Notes: a model not told the origin generated them from the letters alone. A stretch of DNA of 64,000 nucleotides from Prostheceraeus crozeri (GCA_907163375.1 CAJQUW010014356.1:167343-231342); one strand, 5' to 3'; shown: positions 35,551-46,324, numbered from the stretch's first letter. Translations and numbers: made by a program.

Positions 35551-35615
35551 TATATAAACCGCGACTTTTCTCTAGTCTTCACTCCTGTTTCAAGTTGCAA
35601 GTCGAACGGTGAGTG
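35551..35615 (+). promoter_or_regulatory. Polinton promoter 2: TATA box, initiator and splice donor
   Basis: TATATAAA at 35551-35558 is followed by TAGTCTTCACTCCTG (probable start at 35581) and a short leader ending in donor AACG/GTGAGTG at 35609. An acceptor (TTTACAG) lies at about 35806. It resembles promoter 3 at 39050 in spacing and donor. Confidence 0.6.
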
Positions 35616-35625
35616 CTCTGACAAG

Positions 35626-35785
35626 GTTTGCTATCAAACTTTGGGATTTAGGATAAAGCTAGGAATCATACTCTTTAAATTTGGTTGACGATTTTATTCC
35701 AACGTTTGCTATCAAATGTTTGGTGAATTAGTCTTTCAATGCATATCAGCAAGTAGTATCCTATAAACACTAGCTATCAAATTTT
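35626..35785 (+). repeat. TTGCTATCAAA repeats in a leader intron
   Basis: GTTTGCTATCAAA occurs at 35626 and again at 35704, with TAGCTATCAAA at 35771. Related CTTGCTATC words lie at 35037, 35057 and 35284 and, in the other leader, near 39117, 39137 and 39160. They cluster in the two leader introns. Confidence 0.6.
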
Positions 35786-35808
35786 ACTCTATCTTTACAG
35801 AATTATCA

Positions 35809-36706
35809 TGACTAAAACTCCGCGTTTTATCGTCAATTAATGCTCCTGCGGTAGATTAACAAGGGGCAGCGAATACCGTAAGCATATCAAAGAGGGGACG
35901 CTGGACAAACATGAGAGAGTGCATGTTTTTAAGGTCTGTGTTCATCATAGGGTGGTGTGTGATGAGGATGATGTTGAGGGTTTCCGGAAGGCGCACGAAT
36001 CTTGCCCATCCGGAAACATTGGAGCGCAGTCGTTTCGTGTGTGGATGAGTGAATTAATTAAGGCGAAGGAGGAGTTGAATGCAGCTGTTAGAAGTATTGA
36101 GGGTGCTGTAGCGAAGGATCGGGAGGTAGTGGTGAGTGAAGAGGAAGTAGAGGTAGAAGGAGTGATTGAGCGGGCGAGTGATGAGACTAGGAAGTTGATG
36201 GTCTCATTGTTTGGGAGTGAGTTGTCTGATGAGTCGGATGGTAAGGTGGCTGAGCCTGTAGCGACATCATCGCCTAGGAAAGAGGTGCATGATATGGAGG
36301 CGTTTGTGAGGTTGAAGGATCGTATGATGGATATGGAGAGTGTGAATAGAAAAGTTTTGAAGGAGAATGAAGAGCTGAAGGCTAAGGTTGAGGGTATAAA
36401 GGTGATGAGAGAGGAGTTGGAGGAGATGCGAGTGAAGGAGCAGGAGTGGTTGAAGGAAAGGAGTGGTATGATGAAGCGAGTGAAGGCGGTTGAGGGCTTA
36501 GAGTCGGAGTTGATGCGTGAGAAGAATGAGGTGGAGCGGATGCGAGGTGTGGTGAAGGAAGTGGAAGAGACGAAGGTAATCATCAGACAGTTGGGTAGTG
36601 AAGTGGAAAAGTTGCGAGAGGTTGAGAGAAGAGTGAAGAGGAAGAGAGTGTATGAGGTCCACCTTCCCCTCTTTGAAAACATCTGCGATGTGCCGACCCT
36701 CACGGA
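35809..36706 (+). pseudogene. Polinton coiled-coil protein, interrupted by a hAT insertion
   Basis: The clear open frame runs from about 35840 to 36706. Near the start are cysteine and histidine residues (SCGRLTRGSEYRKHIKEG, then HERVHVFKVCVHHRVVC) that might bind zinc. After that comes an acidic central part and about 110 residues of strong heptad coiled coil (RLKDRMMDMESVNRKVLKEN and on through EELEEMRVKEQEW). Codon use is unusually G-rich (GAG, GTG, AAG). The frame then runs into the hAT element at 36707, and more of the gene probably follows beyond 37778. It is served by TATA promoters 1 and 2 through a leader intron. I do not recognise the family; a structural or DNA-associated role is only a guess. 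Confidence 0.55.
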
Positions 36707-37769
36707 TAGTGATGAAAATTTTCCGGAAAATTTTGAATCAACATTTTCCGTGGAAAATTATGGAAAAAATTGGAAAATTTTGGAAAATTATGGAAAATTT
36801 GGGAAAATTTTGAAAGTTTGGATTTTTTTGATAGGCCTCATAATTTGAGCGGTTCCACTGCCGAGGCAGCTTAAGTATCAATAAATTGGTTTTAAAACTA
36901 TTGATTTCATCATTATTTTGATTAAAGTTATCGTAGTAATACGAGTTCCGTCCGCGGATTTTGAACATTCCTTTGCCACCAGTGGCAATTGTGCCATTTT
37001 GTTAGCATTTTTAATTATCACACAGACACCGTTTGGGATAACGTGAATCTTGCTTTACAATAGAGGTATAATTTCATGCAATGTGAAAGATCAGGAGCAA
37101 AAATAATTTTGGAGTTGCCTGTTAGCTTGAAAGTTAAGCTTTATTGTGCAGCCTTGATCATAGTGATACAAATTCTCCATATGTTGATGAATATGTGAAG
37201 TATAAGCACACAGTCCACGCAGCATTATACATGAGCGACCATGTTGGAAGACTGCAAACTCGTGAGATATTTGGAAACTAAAGATATCTGTGATGAGTAG
37301 AAGAATATCTATGACAGTTTCTAAGTTCTGGCATATTGTCCGATCTTCGTTGAGGACAAACTGCATGCACATCTTCCATTTCTAGCTCAGATGGTTCAGA
37401 TAGTTCCAAATCGATTTCAGATCTACCCAAATGAATTTCAGACATTTCCAGATGAATTGGAGACTCTCCAGTTGAATTTAAGATCCTTTCAAAGTTGTGC
37501 TTCTGACAGATATCTGAAATTCAATTAGAGAAATCTGAAATCCATCTAATATCTGAAATTCATTTGGGATGATCTGAAATAGACATGGAAAGGGTGCAGT
37601 TGGTTCCAAAAGGTGACATACATGAATGATAGAGAAGTTTTCGGTCTTTGATTATTGCATAGTCTTTTCAAGCGACTACAACAGGTCTCCAAAACAAAGG
37701 AAAAAATGTCAATCACAAAAAAAAAAATTTCAAAATTTTCCACTGGAAAATTTTCCATTTGCATCACTA
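36707..37769. mobile_element. hAT element nested in the Polinton, 8-bp target duplication CTCACGGA
   Basis: The left end TAGTGATGAAAATTTTCCGG is inverted at the right end (GGAAAATTTTCCATTTGCAT, then CACTA ending at 37769). CTCACGGA is repeated at 36699-36706 and 37770-37777. The YARNG-type terminus and octamer duplication fit hAT. Both ends are rich in GGAAAATTTT words. No transposase is recognisable in the 1063 bp, so it is non-autonomous. It landed in the coding part of the coiled-coil gene. Confidence 0.85.
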
Positions 37770-37777
37770 CTCACGGA

Positions 37778-38457
37778 CGATTCCAATTCGACACAAACAT
37801 GTTATGAAGGCGAAGGTGTGCGATGTCTCCACCTATCCATTAAAATGAATGGCGATTTGGAAGACTTTATCGTCCGAAAAGTTGTAAAGAAAAATCCGAG
37901 TAAGCTATTTCAACATGATCATTTGCTTGCCGCCTCTAATCTCCTTTTTTTTCTTTCAGATTTTTTGCAATAGTCGATGAAGAGAGTAGTGTAGGTGGAC
38001 GGAGAACGACCCATGGGCTCTTTTGAGGGCCAACCTTCTAATGCAGCTAAAGCGGTCCCAAGCCCGCCACATATCTTCGGACATGGAATGCAGAGGGGAA
38101 GAATAAATGATGAAATGGAATGAAATGGGAGGCCCCCTTGCGCCACACGCAACACATCAGACTTCTCTTCTCAGTAGTGAACAAGCTCTGAACGCTACCT
38201 AACTGTATCGAAGTCGATTGCTATACAAGTATTCAAGAAAACGTAAGTTATTAAAATCAGCAGAAAAACATAGGGGGACATGTGATGTTCCAAAAATATT
38301 TATTTCAAAAATTGAACTCAATATGATAAACCATTGATGAATAATACTACCCCGAAGGGTAACAAGTCTATCGTTTATAGAAATCAACTGCATGGTATCA
38401 GTAGAGACTCGTTACCTCTAAAGTATAGTTAGCAAAAAGTCGTCATGACAAAATACT
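37778..38457 (+). other. Polinton interior after the hAT, tail of the interrupted gene and spacer
   Basis: A short open stretch on the plus strand (STQTCYEGEGVRCLHLSIKM and following, to about 37895) is probably the remaining part of the coiled-coil gene. It ends at a donor-like CGA/GTAAGC with an acceptor-like CTTTCAG near 37959. The rest to 38457 shows no recognisable gene. Confidence 0.4.
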
Positions 38458-38910
38458 CTATTTGGTCTTTGATTTAACATCATTGAAACCCACTTTACTA
38501 ATAGCAATGACAATATGGTTGATTTTATTCAGAAGCAAATGATTGCCGTAACCATGAAAGTTGTCCATCCGAGAAATAATCTTCCGCAGATGTCGTGTAT
38601 AAAACTCAGAAGCATCAGTAACATATTCTTGTCTATAGGAACGAAATCGAAAGTCAACACTTTCCGCTACTTCGCCTTGTGGAAAATGAATGTAATTGAC
38701 ATGTGCAATTAAGTGAGCCTTGATGAGACTGTCTTTGAAATAAGATATCAACTCTGTAAATATTGCTCGTGTGTAGTCTAAACATGCTTCCATTTTTGTT
38801 TCGTCCCTTTGAAACTCAAGGATGTAATCTTGTATTAAGCCTCCGAAGCACTCTTGATGAAAACGAATCGTGCAATCATCATGTTTCAATGTATTGACTT
38901 CGGGCGCCAT
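38458..38910 (-). CDS. Polinton small protein, polymerase-upstream-domain family, member A1
   Basis: An open frame of 150 residues starting MAPEVNTLKHDDC. Its pattern, GGLIQDYILEFQRDE, then a helix with FKDSLIKAHLIAHV, GEVAESVDFRFRSY, EFYTRHLRKIISRMDNF and KINHIVIAISK, is shared with open frames at 48766-49212 and 51464-51910 and with the region just before the polymerase (about 40830-41265). In protein-primed polymerases of Polintons this segment precedes the exonuclease domain; a free-standing copy is unusual. The start is chosen at the first ATG; the gene is divergent from promoter 3 (39050). It looks whole. The function is unknown; replication-linked binding is a guess. Confidence 0.6.
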   Translation of the reverse strand: MAPEVNTLKHDDCTIRFHQECFGGLIQDYILEFQRDETKMEACLDYTRAIFTELISYFKDSLIKAHLIAHVNYIHFPQGEVAESVDFRFRSYRQEYVTDASEFYTRHLRKIISRMDNFHGYGNHLLLNKINHIVIAISKVGFNDVKSKTK

Positions 38911-39049
38911 GGTTGAGTCTATTGCTAAACATCATGTTTGCCTAGGACGATTTCAATAACTTGTTACAAATGTGTGTGCGCACATCGGGAACTCTAGCTC
39001 GTCTGTGATTGGACGAGAGGTCTGATCCATTCACCGCTTAGGAATATCT

Positions 39050-39105
39050 TATAAAAGGCAGTGCACCAGCTCTGTTCTTCACATTTATTTTTCACAAGGT
39101 GAGTG
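39050..39105 (+). promoter_or_regulatory. Polinton promoter 3: TATA box, initiator and splice donor
   Basis: TATAAAAG at 39050-39057 is followed by GTTCTTCACATTT (probable start at about 39081) and a donor CAAG/GTGAGTG at 39099. An acceptor (CCTTTTCAG) lies near 39502. The start-site phrase TTCTTCAC and donor GTGAGTG match promoter 2. Confidence 0.65.
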
Positions 39106-39198
39106 TCGGTGAGCTCCTGCTATCAGGTTGTTTTGACTTGCTATGAAGTTGAATAGTCTCTTGCTATCATATCTTCTGCTCATAAAACATATCATCGC

Positions 39199-39352
39199 TG
39201 TAATACCTCCTTTGCTCGAGCGTTCCTTCGGGACGGCGGGTACTGCCGTAGAGGGATTGCGTTGCACGGGTTGTTCGTCGTTTGTTAGACCGAAACCTCT
39301 CAGCCTTTGCTCATGTTGGGCGTTCGACTTCATACTCAACGTGACGCTTTCT
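39199..39352 (+). ncRNA. Conserved leader module, copy 2 (candidate structured RNA)
   Basis: Diverged copy of 34797-34960. GTTCC-TTC-GGGAC lies at 39222-39234 and ACGGC-GGGTACT-GCCGT at 39233-39249, followed by TTAGACCGAA, CTCATGTTGG and CTCAACGT in the same order. The distance from GTTCC to CTCAACGT is 113 bases here against 116 in copy 1. It lies in the leader intron of the gene group leading to the polymerase. Confidence 0.45.
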
Positions 39353-39542
39353 CTCGCCAGGTCAGAGTACTTCAGCCATTCGACAAAGGTTAGTCTTTAT
39401 GATATGGAGTAGAGTGAAATGTAACTCATTAGATGTCACTTCAATGATTGTTCCCAAACGTTGACTAGGCAAATGAAACGATTCTCATCTTTCCTTTTCA
39501 GTGATAGAAGTTTTGCAATTAATCATCTGCAATCGAACAAAA

Positions 39543-40490
39543 ATGGAATTCAACAAAGTTGAGAACTACCACATTGCTGCTGAGATGGAAAAGGCCACCA
39601 TCGAGCAATGTAAGTATTTGTATCAAGGTTGACTCTACTACTAACATCATTAGGGGAGACATCCTCATTAAAATCAAGAGCCCCTCCCTTATTTTGCTCA
39701 TGTTTAAACCGATTCCAAAGTTACCTCTGCTTATCTTTGCTGTCATTCTTTTCAGTGCATGAATGTATTCGTAATGGGGAACCCGTCCCCCAAGGAACAA
39801 TCGGGGAAGCCTATGAGCGGCTTGGCAAGTGTAAGTATCTTTAACATCTCATGTTTAGACTGTTTCAGATTCTCTGCATCATCCTTGTCTCATTATCTAA
39901 TCTCTCTTTCCTCTCTACAGACTTGGCGAAGATGAAAAAATGGGAGGAAGCCGCGAGGCGGAGATTTAATGACGAATTTCCGGCCCTACCTTCCCACCCG
40001 TCTACCTCCGTCCAAGGTGCGACCCCTCTCTCGAGCTCGGGCATCGTCATCGCCCCACCTCCACCGCCTGCTCCGCTCCCTGCACCCGTCCATGATGAGC
40101 AGCCAGTCCCTGCTCCTCGTCACCACGTCCCTCCGACACCGAAGCCCAGGATCCTTCCACTCTCGGCTCGTGTCCCTCTCCTGCCTCCTCCGCGTTCATC
40201 GGTGTTGCCGGAGATTAATTCATTAGATGGTAAGTATCCGTGATTGGGAAATAGGGGGATAAGACTTCAAACTTGAAATTATGATCAAGTTACTAATCTC
40301 GTTTCTCTTTTTCTCAACAGATCTGGCGGCCTACCTCCTGGACGGCGACGTTCCCTCCCGTCTCATCATCATCCCAGCTTCGTCACCACCACCTGCAGCG
40401 GCCGAACTCCCTCTCCTCTCCGTTCAGTCGGTGGAGAGACTGTTGGAGCAGGAGGAGTTGGAGATGGTCGGAGAGGAGAGGGAGATTTGA
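39543..40490 (+). CDS. Polinton proline-rich protein, probably spliced
   Basis: Short coding stretches at about 39543-39610, 39757-39831, 39921-40228 and 40321-40490 are each bounded by good acceptor (polypyrimidine-AG) and donor (GTAAGTAT) sites, so a spliced gene is likely. The third stretch has a basic start (KMKKWEEAARRRFNDEFP) and then a proline-rich tract (VIAPPPPPAPLPAPVHDEQP) and further PPTPK and PLLPPP runs. The last ends acidic (EQEELEMVGEEREI). It lies directly after promoter 3 and directly before the polymerase reading frame, and might be the N-terminal part of that transcription unit. No enzyme domain is visible. The exon structure is inference from splice consensus only. Confidence 0.5.
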
Positions 40491-43400
40491 AGTCGAGGAG
40501 AAGGACTTTTGATGCCAGCGGTGTGACAGGGTCTTTGCCTCAGCCTACAGTTTGAGACGTCACACCGCTGGCCATGCCTGCAGGGGAGGAAAGCGCTGAC
40601 CCATCCCTCAACGGCCCAAGTGTGAAGGTTGTGGACGCACGTACTACAACAGCACCAACTTGCGAGTCCACATCGAAGGCGGTTCCTGTGGCAGTGTGAG
40701 GCAACCACCAACGTCATCAGGTAGGAAGCATCCTTCATCGCACGTCGGCTTTTCCTGTTCTTCGTGTCAGAAGACCTTTCCTACAGAGTTTGTTCTTTCT
40801 TCGAACACACTCTGTCACACTCATCCCACTAAGCTTTACACTGACAACAACGTCACTCTAAGGCTGAGCAAGTTTTCCCTTGAGAGGCTCGTTCGCGACT
40901 ATGAGTTAGAAAGCTCGGAAGCTGTGCAAGATATTCATCCTTTCTTGATGAATAATATAGGCTTAATACATCAAATGTTGGCGAGCTTAGATAGATTTTT
41001 GCTCAAAGGCATGTTCTATCTCACTGCTCGTTTCAATAAGGTAGACAGTAGCACGGGAGAAGTAGAGTCCACTGTGACCATTAGGATAGCCCCCTGTGCT
41101 GCTGATATCATAGGTGATGAAAACGAGTGGATAGAGAGACATGCGACCTATCTCGTCAACAACTTAAATAAATTTAATGAAACAGACAGCGGTCTGGTCT
41201 TTGATGGGATAGAGAAGGTAGACATTAAAATAAATCTTTTAGAAAATTTGCAAGGGAGCGGTTAATTCACCCTCCCCAAAGCACTGGCTAGCAAAAAGGC
41301 TGTCGTCAATGTAGAGTGTCAGTCCCAGTGTTTCAAGGATGCCGTCCTCTCCATTGCTCACTATAATGACATAGGTATAAATCGTGAACGAATCAACAAG
41401 TATCGTGAATGGGAGGATGAACTTAAGTTTGACGGGTTAGATGTCAACACATAAGATTTTAAAGGCATCGCCCAATTTGAAAAATTGAATAACATTAAGA
41501 TCGTCGTCCATCTCTGGGAAAAAGGTCTGAAGGGCGTTAGGTATAACAACCGCCAAAGTAACTTCGACCTGGTTGTCAATCTTCTCCTAGTCTATAGCGA
41601 CAACCACCCAGAATGGCATTATTGCGGCATTCCTAAAATTTCTAGATTCTATCACCACCAACAAAGTTATGATGACAAACATTATTACTGTGATCGCTGC
41701 ACACGACGTTTGACATCTAAACCATATTTTGAACAGCATTACGAGTGGTGCTCTCAGGGTAAACTTCAAATGGAGGTCATGCCCAAACATAAATTTTATA
41801 GGTATGAGGAAAACGGCAATGAGCTCAGTCCCATATGTACCATCTATGCAGACATTGAATGTTATATTGAACAATAAGACCTAAGTCATGAGCCAGCAGC
41901 CATTGCCTGTTATGAAGTTCGGCATCCATATTATAGGAATCAAAATAAAATGCATGTGTGGCAAGGCGAGGAGTGTGTTGAAAGCTTCCTCAACTTTTTA
42001 GATAGGAAAGCCCGTTTTCATCAACGGTATGAAACGGAGATGACTAGGAAACCCATGTGCTTCACAGAAGCCGATAAAATCAAATTTGATAGGACCACGG
42101 AATGTCCCCGTTGTTCATCCTTTGATGATCAGCAACATAAGAAAGTGAGGGACAATTTGCCATCTCAGTGGTAAATTTAGGTCTGCCTTATGCAGTAGAT
42201 GCAATATGAAACTTAGGCTCAAAAGGCGAACGCTCCCCGTCATCTTTCATAACTTTAAATGTTATGATGCTCACATCATCATTCGCCATGGATTTGGTAA
42301 AATGAAATCCTGGTCATCCAAAGTGATTGCACAAAGTAAGGAAAAATTTATGTGCATCACTGCCAAAGTCCAAGTCGATAAGACGAAGGAGGGGAAGCCT
42401 GTCTTCTATGACATAAAGTTTCTAGACAGTTTTCAATTTATGTCTTCTTCCTTAGTCGCGTTGGCTAATAATTTAGAAACACTTCCCCTCACTCAACATT
42501 TAAAGAAAGACTATCCCAACATAAGTGACAGTCTGATGCGACGGAGAGGGGTGTTTCCTTATAGCTATTTTAGTTCAATGGACACATTGAAAGAAACATC
42601 CCTTCCGTCCATCGATAAATTTAAAAATGATTTGACGGGTGAGGACTGTTCGCTGGATGACTATAGGCATGCAGAGCAAGCATGGTTAGAATTTGGGTGT
42701 TACACTTTTGGTGACTACATGCTTGCCTACTTAAAATTAGACGTCTATCTGTTGACTGACGTGTTTGAGACTTAGGAAAGTCACATTAGAACAGGACGCC
42801 TTAGACCCCGTCCATTTTGTTAGTCTGCCGGGTCTGTCCTATCAGTCAGCCTTCAAGATGACGAAAGAGAGCATTCATTTACTGCAATATGCAGAAATTT
42901 ACACGTTATTTGAACGTAGTATTAGGGGTGGCTTGACATTTGTCAATAAACATGTTGTCAACAGCACCCAAGACATAGGATCGACCACGTATTCAATGTA
43001 CATAGACCAAAATAATTTAAATGGGAGTGCATTATCCAAGCCTTTGCCACAATCTGACTTCCAATGGGTAGAGCCCCATGACATTGAACACTTCTCCAAT
43101 CCAGCACACATCATGGCACTGGGAGATGAGGCCGACATAGGTTATTTATTTGAAGTCGACCTCATCTATCCAGACTGTATTAAGAATAGAACCGTTGATT
43201 TTCCTCTCGCACCCGAATCTGGCATAGTCAGTCCAGATATGTTCTCTCCCTTTGTGGAAGAACACAATAAGCAGTATGAGGCGGAAAATGACTTACACTA
43301 TAGACCCACTAGGAAGTTGTTGCTCACCCAATTGAACAAGCAGCATTACATCGTGCACTATTCCATCCTCAAATTCTATCTAGGTATGGGGATGCAACTT

Positions 43401-43647
43401 GACATAGTTGATAGCCTGATACGGGAGGTAGTTCTTCATCGTCGATCAAGAAAAGAAATCAATGTAGGCACTCCCTTTAATTGCGGCTGTTTCAAAGTAA
43501 AATAGAAGAAATTAAAATAGTTTACAAAACAGCAAACGTTTCGTGACCCAGTCACAGCGTCAGTGCTAGAAGAAGACCAGCAGTACTGTGTGATTTCCTT
43601 AAATAGTAGCCTTTGACAAATCCCGACACCGCATAGCGGAGTATCGC

Positions 43648-44088
43648 TCAGGCGACCAGCTCGTGTTTGCGATTGAGCTCCGGTCTGTTCTCGCGGATGA
43701 AGCGGGCCTCAGCTAATCTGTTTTCTAAAGGTGATTTATGCTTCGCTAAAAAGTGCACACTAAAGTCAGAAATGGTCAACCTATCGCTATGTTCATTTTT
43801 AGAGTGCTCCGCAAGAGCGCTGGTTTTATTCCTAAGGGCTAGGCTACGCTTGTGTTCTTCGTAACGAATTCTAAACGGCCTATTGGTCTGACCAATGTAT
43901 GATTTGATGCAATAATTACACTTAAATTCATACACTACAAACCGGACATCGCACGGATAATTACAGTCGATCGTATCACACAGTTCACAGTTACTATGTT
44001 TATAATTAGTTTTACGAGAAAGGTATTGACTAGTAGTTTTATTGGGTTTACTTATCAACGTTACGGGCAACTTATATTTATTAATCAA
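43648..44088 (-). pseudogene. Penelope-like GIY-YIG endonuclease fragment, left arm
   Basis: The 146-residue frame has the zinc-knuckle-like CELCDTIDCNYPCDVRF, then VVYEFKCNYCIKSYIGQT and RPFRIRYEEHKRSL, the GIY-YIG nuclease core of Penelope-like elements. C-terminal to it is HKSPLENRLAEARFIRENRP, with the conserved acidic residue. It differs from the GIY-YIG domains of elements 1-4 in the 23-31 kb cluster and represents a fifth Penelope lineage. Without the RT it is only a fragment. Confidence 0.85.
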
Positions 44089-44397
44089 ACGATTTAATTT
44101 TCTATTACAGCCATCATTAATAAAATTAATAGAGAATTTTACATTATTTTCGTTATATCTATTGTTTCTAGGCTTACATTTAATTCTTGGCTTAAGGTCA
44201 CGATTACTGTAATTATTTTTCCTTAATCTAAAAATCCATTTACAAATTTTTAAAATAGATTAAGGAAAAATATTTACAGTAATCGTGACCTTAAGCCAAG
44301 AATTAAATGTAAGCCTAGAAACAATAGATATAACGAAAATAATGTAAAATTCTCTATTAATTTTATTAATGATGGCTGTAATAGAAAATTAAATCGT

Positions 44398-44832
44398 TTG
44401 ATTAATAAATATAAGTTGCCCGTAACGTTGATAAGTAAACCCAATAAAACTACTAGTCAATACTTTTCTCGTAAAACTAATTATAAACATAGTAACTGTG
44501 AACTGTGTGATACGATCGACTGTAATTATCCGTGCGATGTCCGGTTTGTAGTGTATGAATTTAAGTGTAATTATTGCATCAAATCATACATTGGTCAGAC
44601 CAATAGGCCGTTTAGAATTCGTTACGAAGAACACAAGCGTAGCCTAGCCCTTAGGAATAAAACCAGCGCTCTTGCGGAGCACTCTAAAAATGAACATAGC
44701 GATAGGTTGACCATTTCTGACTTTAGTGTGCACTTTTTAGCGAAACATAAATCACCTTCAGAAAACAGAAGCTGGTCGCCTGAGCGATACTCCGCTATGC
44801 GGTGTCGGGATTTGTCAAAGGCTACTATTTAA
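44398..44832 (+). pseudogene. Penelope-like GIY-YIG endonuclease fragment, right arm
   Basis: Mirror copy of the left-arm frame with the same CELCDTIDCNYPC and SYIGQTNRPFRIRYEEH motifs. The end of the frame diverges from the left arm, since the right arm is slightly shorter. It is a fragment produced by the inverted insertion. Confidence 0.85.
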
Positions 44833-45948
44833 GGAAATCACACAGTACTGCTGGTCTTCTTCTAGCACTGACGCTGTGACTGGGTCACGAAACGTTTGCT
44901 GTTTTGTAAACTATTTTAATTTCTTCTATTTTACTTTGAAACAGCCGTAATTAAAGGGAGTGCCTACATTGATTTCTTTTCTTGATCGACGATGCAACTT
45001 GACAAAGTCCATCGCGCTATCCAGTTTAGGCAGAAGCCCTTTCTAAAACCGTATATAGAATGTGATAGTAAGAAACGGGCTGAATCCAAGAATCCTTTCG
45101 AAAAGGACTTCTTTAAATTTAAGAATAATGCCCTCTTTGGTGAAACCATGGAGGATGTAAGAAAGCGCATGAGCTGTCGTATCGTAACTGATCCGGAAAC
45201 GAATATCAAGTTATGTCGCTCGCCGTTGTTTTGCCACCATGATGTCATTTCCGAAGACATCACTGGTTTTAAATTGCTAAAATCTAAAGTAGAACTTTGC
45301 AAGCCCATTTATGTCGGTCAAGCTGTCTTGGATCACTCCATGTTAGAAATGTACAAGTTATTTTACCACACCTTTAAAACGTGTCTATTGATCCAACATG
45401 TGGAATTAGTGGGAGGCGATACAGACAGCTTCTTCCTAACTTTGACAACCATTAGCCAAGTCAAGCAGGACGACATTTTAAAATATTTAGCACCCAAGTT
45501 TGATAGTTCCAACTATCCCACTGACCATCCGCTTTACTCTACCACAAATAAAGCGAGGCTTGGCTGCTTCAAGGATGAGTGCGCCGGCAAACAGATAGAG
45601 GAGATGATCTTGCTTCGCCCCAAGATGTACTCCATGAAGCTAAAATCCTCAGAGCTTTCTATAAAACGGGCGAAAGGCATCTCGAAGTCAATCGTTAGAA
45701 AAATGACACATAGGGACTATCAAGATGCCTTAGATTCTCTTAAAATTAAAAAAGTAGAAATGACCATTTTAAAATCACAGTCGCATCAAGTCAGAACAAC
45801 GACGTTTAGGAAACGAGGTCTCTCAGCTTGGGAAGACAAGCGATGCTGGATGATTCCTAACCACTCATTACCGTACGGGCATCCAGACACTCATCTACCT
45901 CTACCCAAGAGACAGAAACTTTCTCCTCCTCCGTTCGGCGATGTCTGA

Positions 45949-46320
45949 TGATGAATGCTTCCTCTCTGTTGTGGTTGATGTTTTGCTTTTTCGCTCCATG
46001 GCGTTTTTTATGGGGTGTTGTGATTGAGTGCCTTGTAACATGCGTCCAACTCCTGATCACTTCATATCATGACTTGCATATCAAGTGGTTTTTCCTGACT
46101 TTGTTTTGTCCCTGCACATGAGTGACTTTGTTTTCTCCGGTGATGTGAGCCATAAAATCTTTGTTTTCTGCTACCATCAGTATTAACTATGTGTGACTGT
46201 GATGAAATGTCTTTCATTCAATAACATATCATGTACAGACTGTCTCGTTTTTCTTTTGCCATAAATAAGGGATTCTCACTCAATAGACAGAAGTAAAAGT
46301 TTTGATCATTTTGTAAGATG
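45949..46320. other. Spacer after the polymerase
   Basis: No gene recognised. It is probably the 3' UTR of the polymerase transcript, with ATAAATAAGG near 46262. Confidence 0.35.
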
Positions 46321-46324
46321 GGTA

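Larger units (their letters stand above)
43405..44991. mobile_element. Palindromic Penelope-derived insert in the polymerase, 13-bp target duplication
   Basis: ATGCAACTTGACA is directly repeated at 43392-43404 and 44992-45004, bracketing a 1587-bp insert. The insert is a head-to-head inverted duplication with arms of about 0.73-0.79 kb meeting near 44243; each arm encodes the same C-terminal GIY-YIG part of a Penelope-like element. There is no reverse-transcriptase core. Two mirrored 3' ends and a variable-length duplication suggest inverted priming or template switching during Penelope insertion. Both arms are still very similar, so the event is recent relative to the Polinton. Confidence 0.85.
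40510..45948 (+). pseudogene. Protein-primed family B DNA polymerase of the Polinton, broken
   Basis: This polymerase would replicate the element from protein-bound ends. In order along the plus strand I see: C2H2-type fingers (CQRCDRVFASAYSLRRH at about 40512; CEGCGRTYYNSTNLRVH at about 40623; CSSCQKTF at about 40760); the upstream domain of family A (about 40830-41265); a C-x2-C...H...C block (YYCDRCTRRL); an exonuclease motif YADIECYIE; FHNFKCYDAHIIIRHG; LDSFQFMSSSLVALANNL; the palm start ...LSYQSAFKMT; PFLKPYIECDSKKRAESKNP; FGETMEDVRKRM; GGDTDSFFLTL (motif C); and a C-terminal CWMIPNHSLPYGH. The order and spacing match Polinton polymerases. It is broken in roughly half a dozen places and also by the 43405-44991 insertion. 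Confidence 0.88.

Noticed and set aside
35945-36703. 252-residue serine/threonine-rich frame on the minus strand
   Set aside because: It is the antisense shadow of the G-rich coiled-coil gene; its composition follows from the complement and no domain is visible.
36850-38400. Search for a Polinton integrase or capsid gene
   Set aside because: Most of the interval is a nested hAT; none of the remaining frames shows an integrase zinc knuckle, DDE spacing or jelly-roll-like length.
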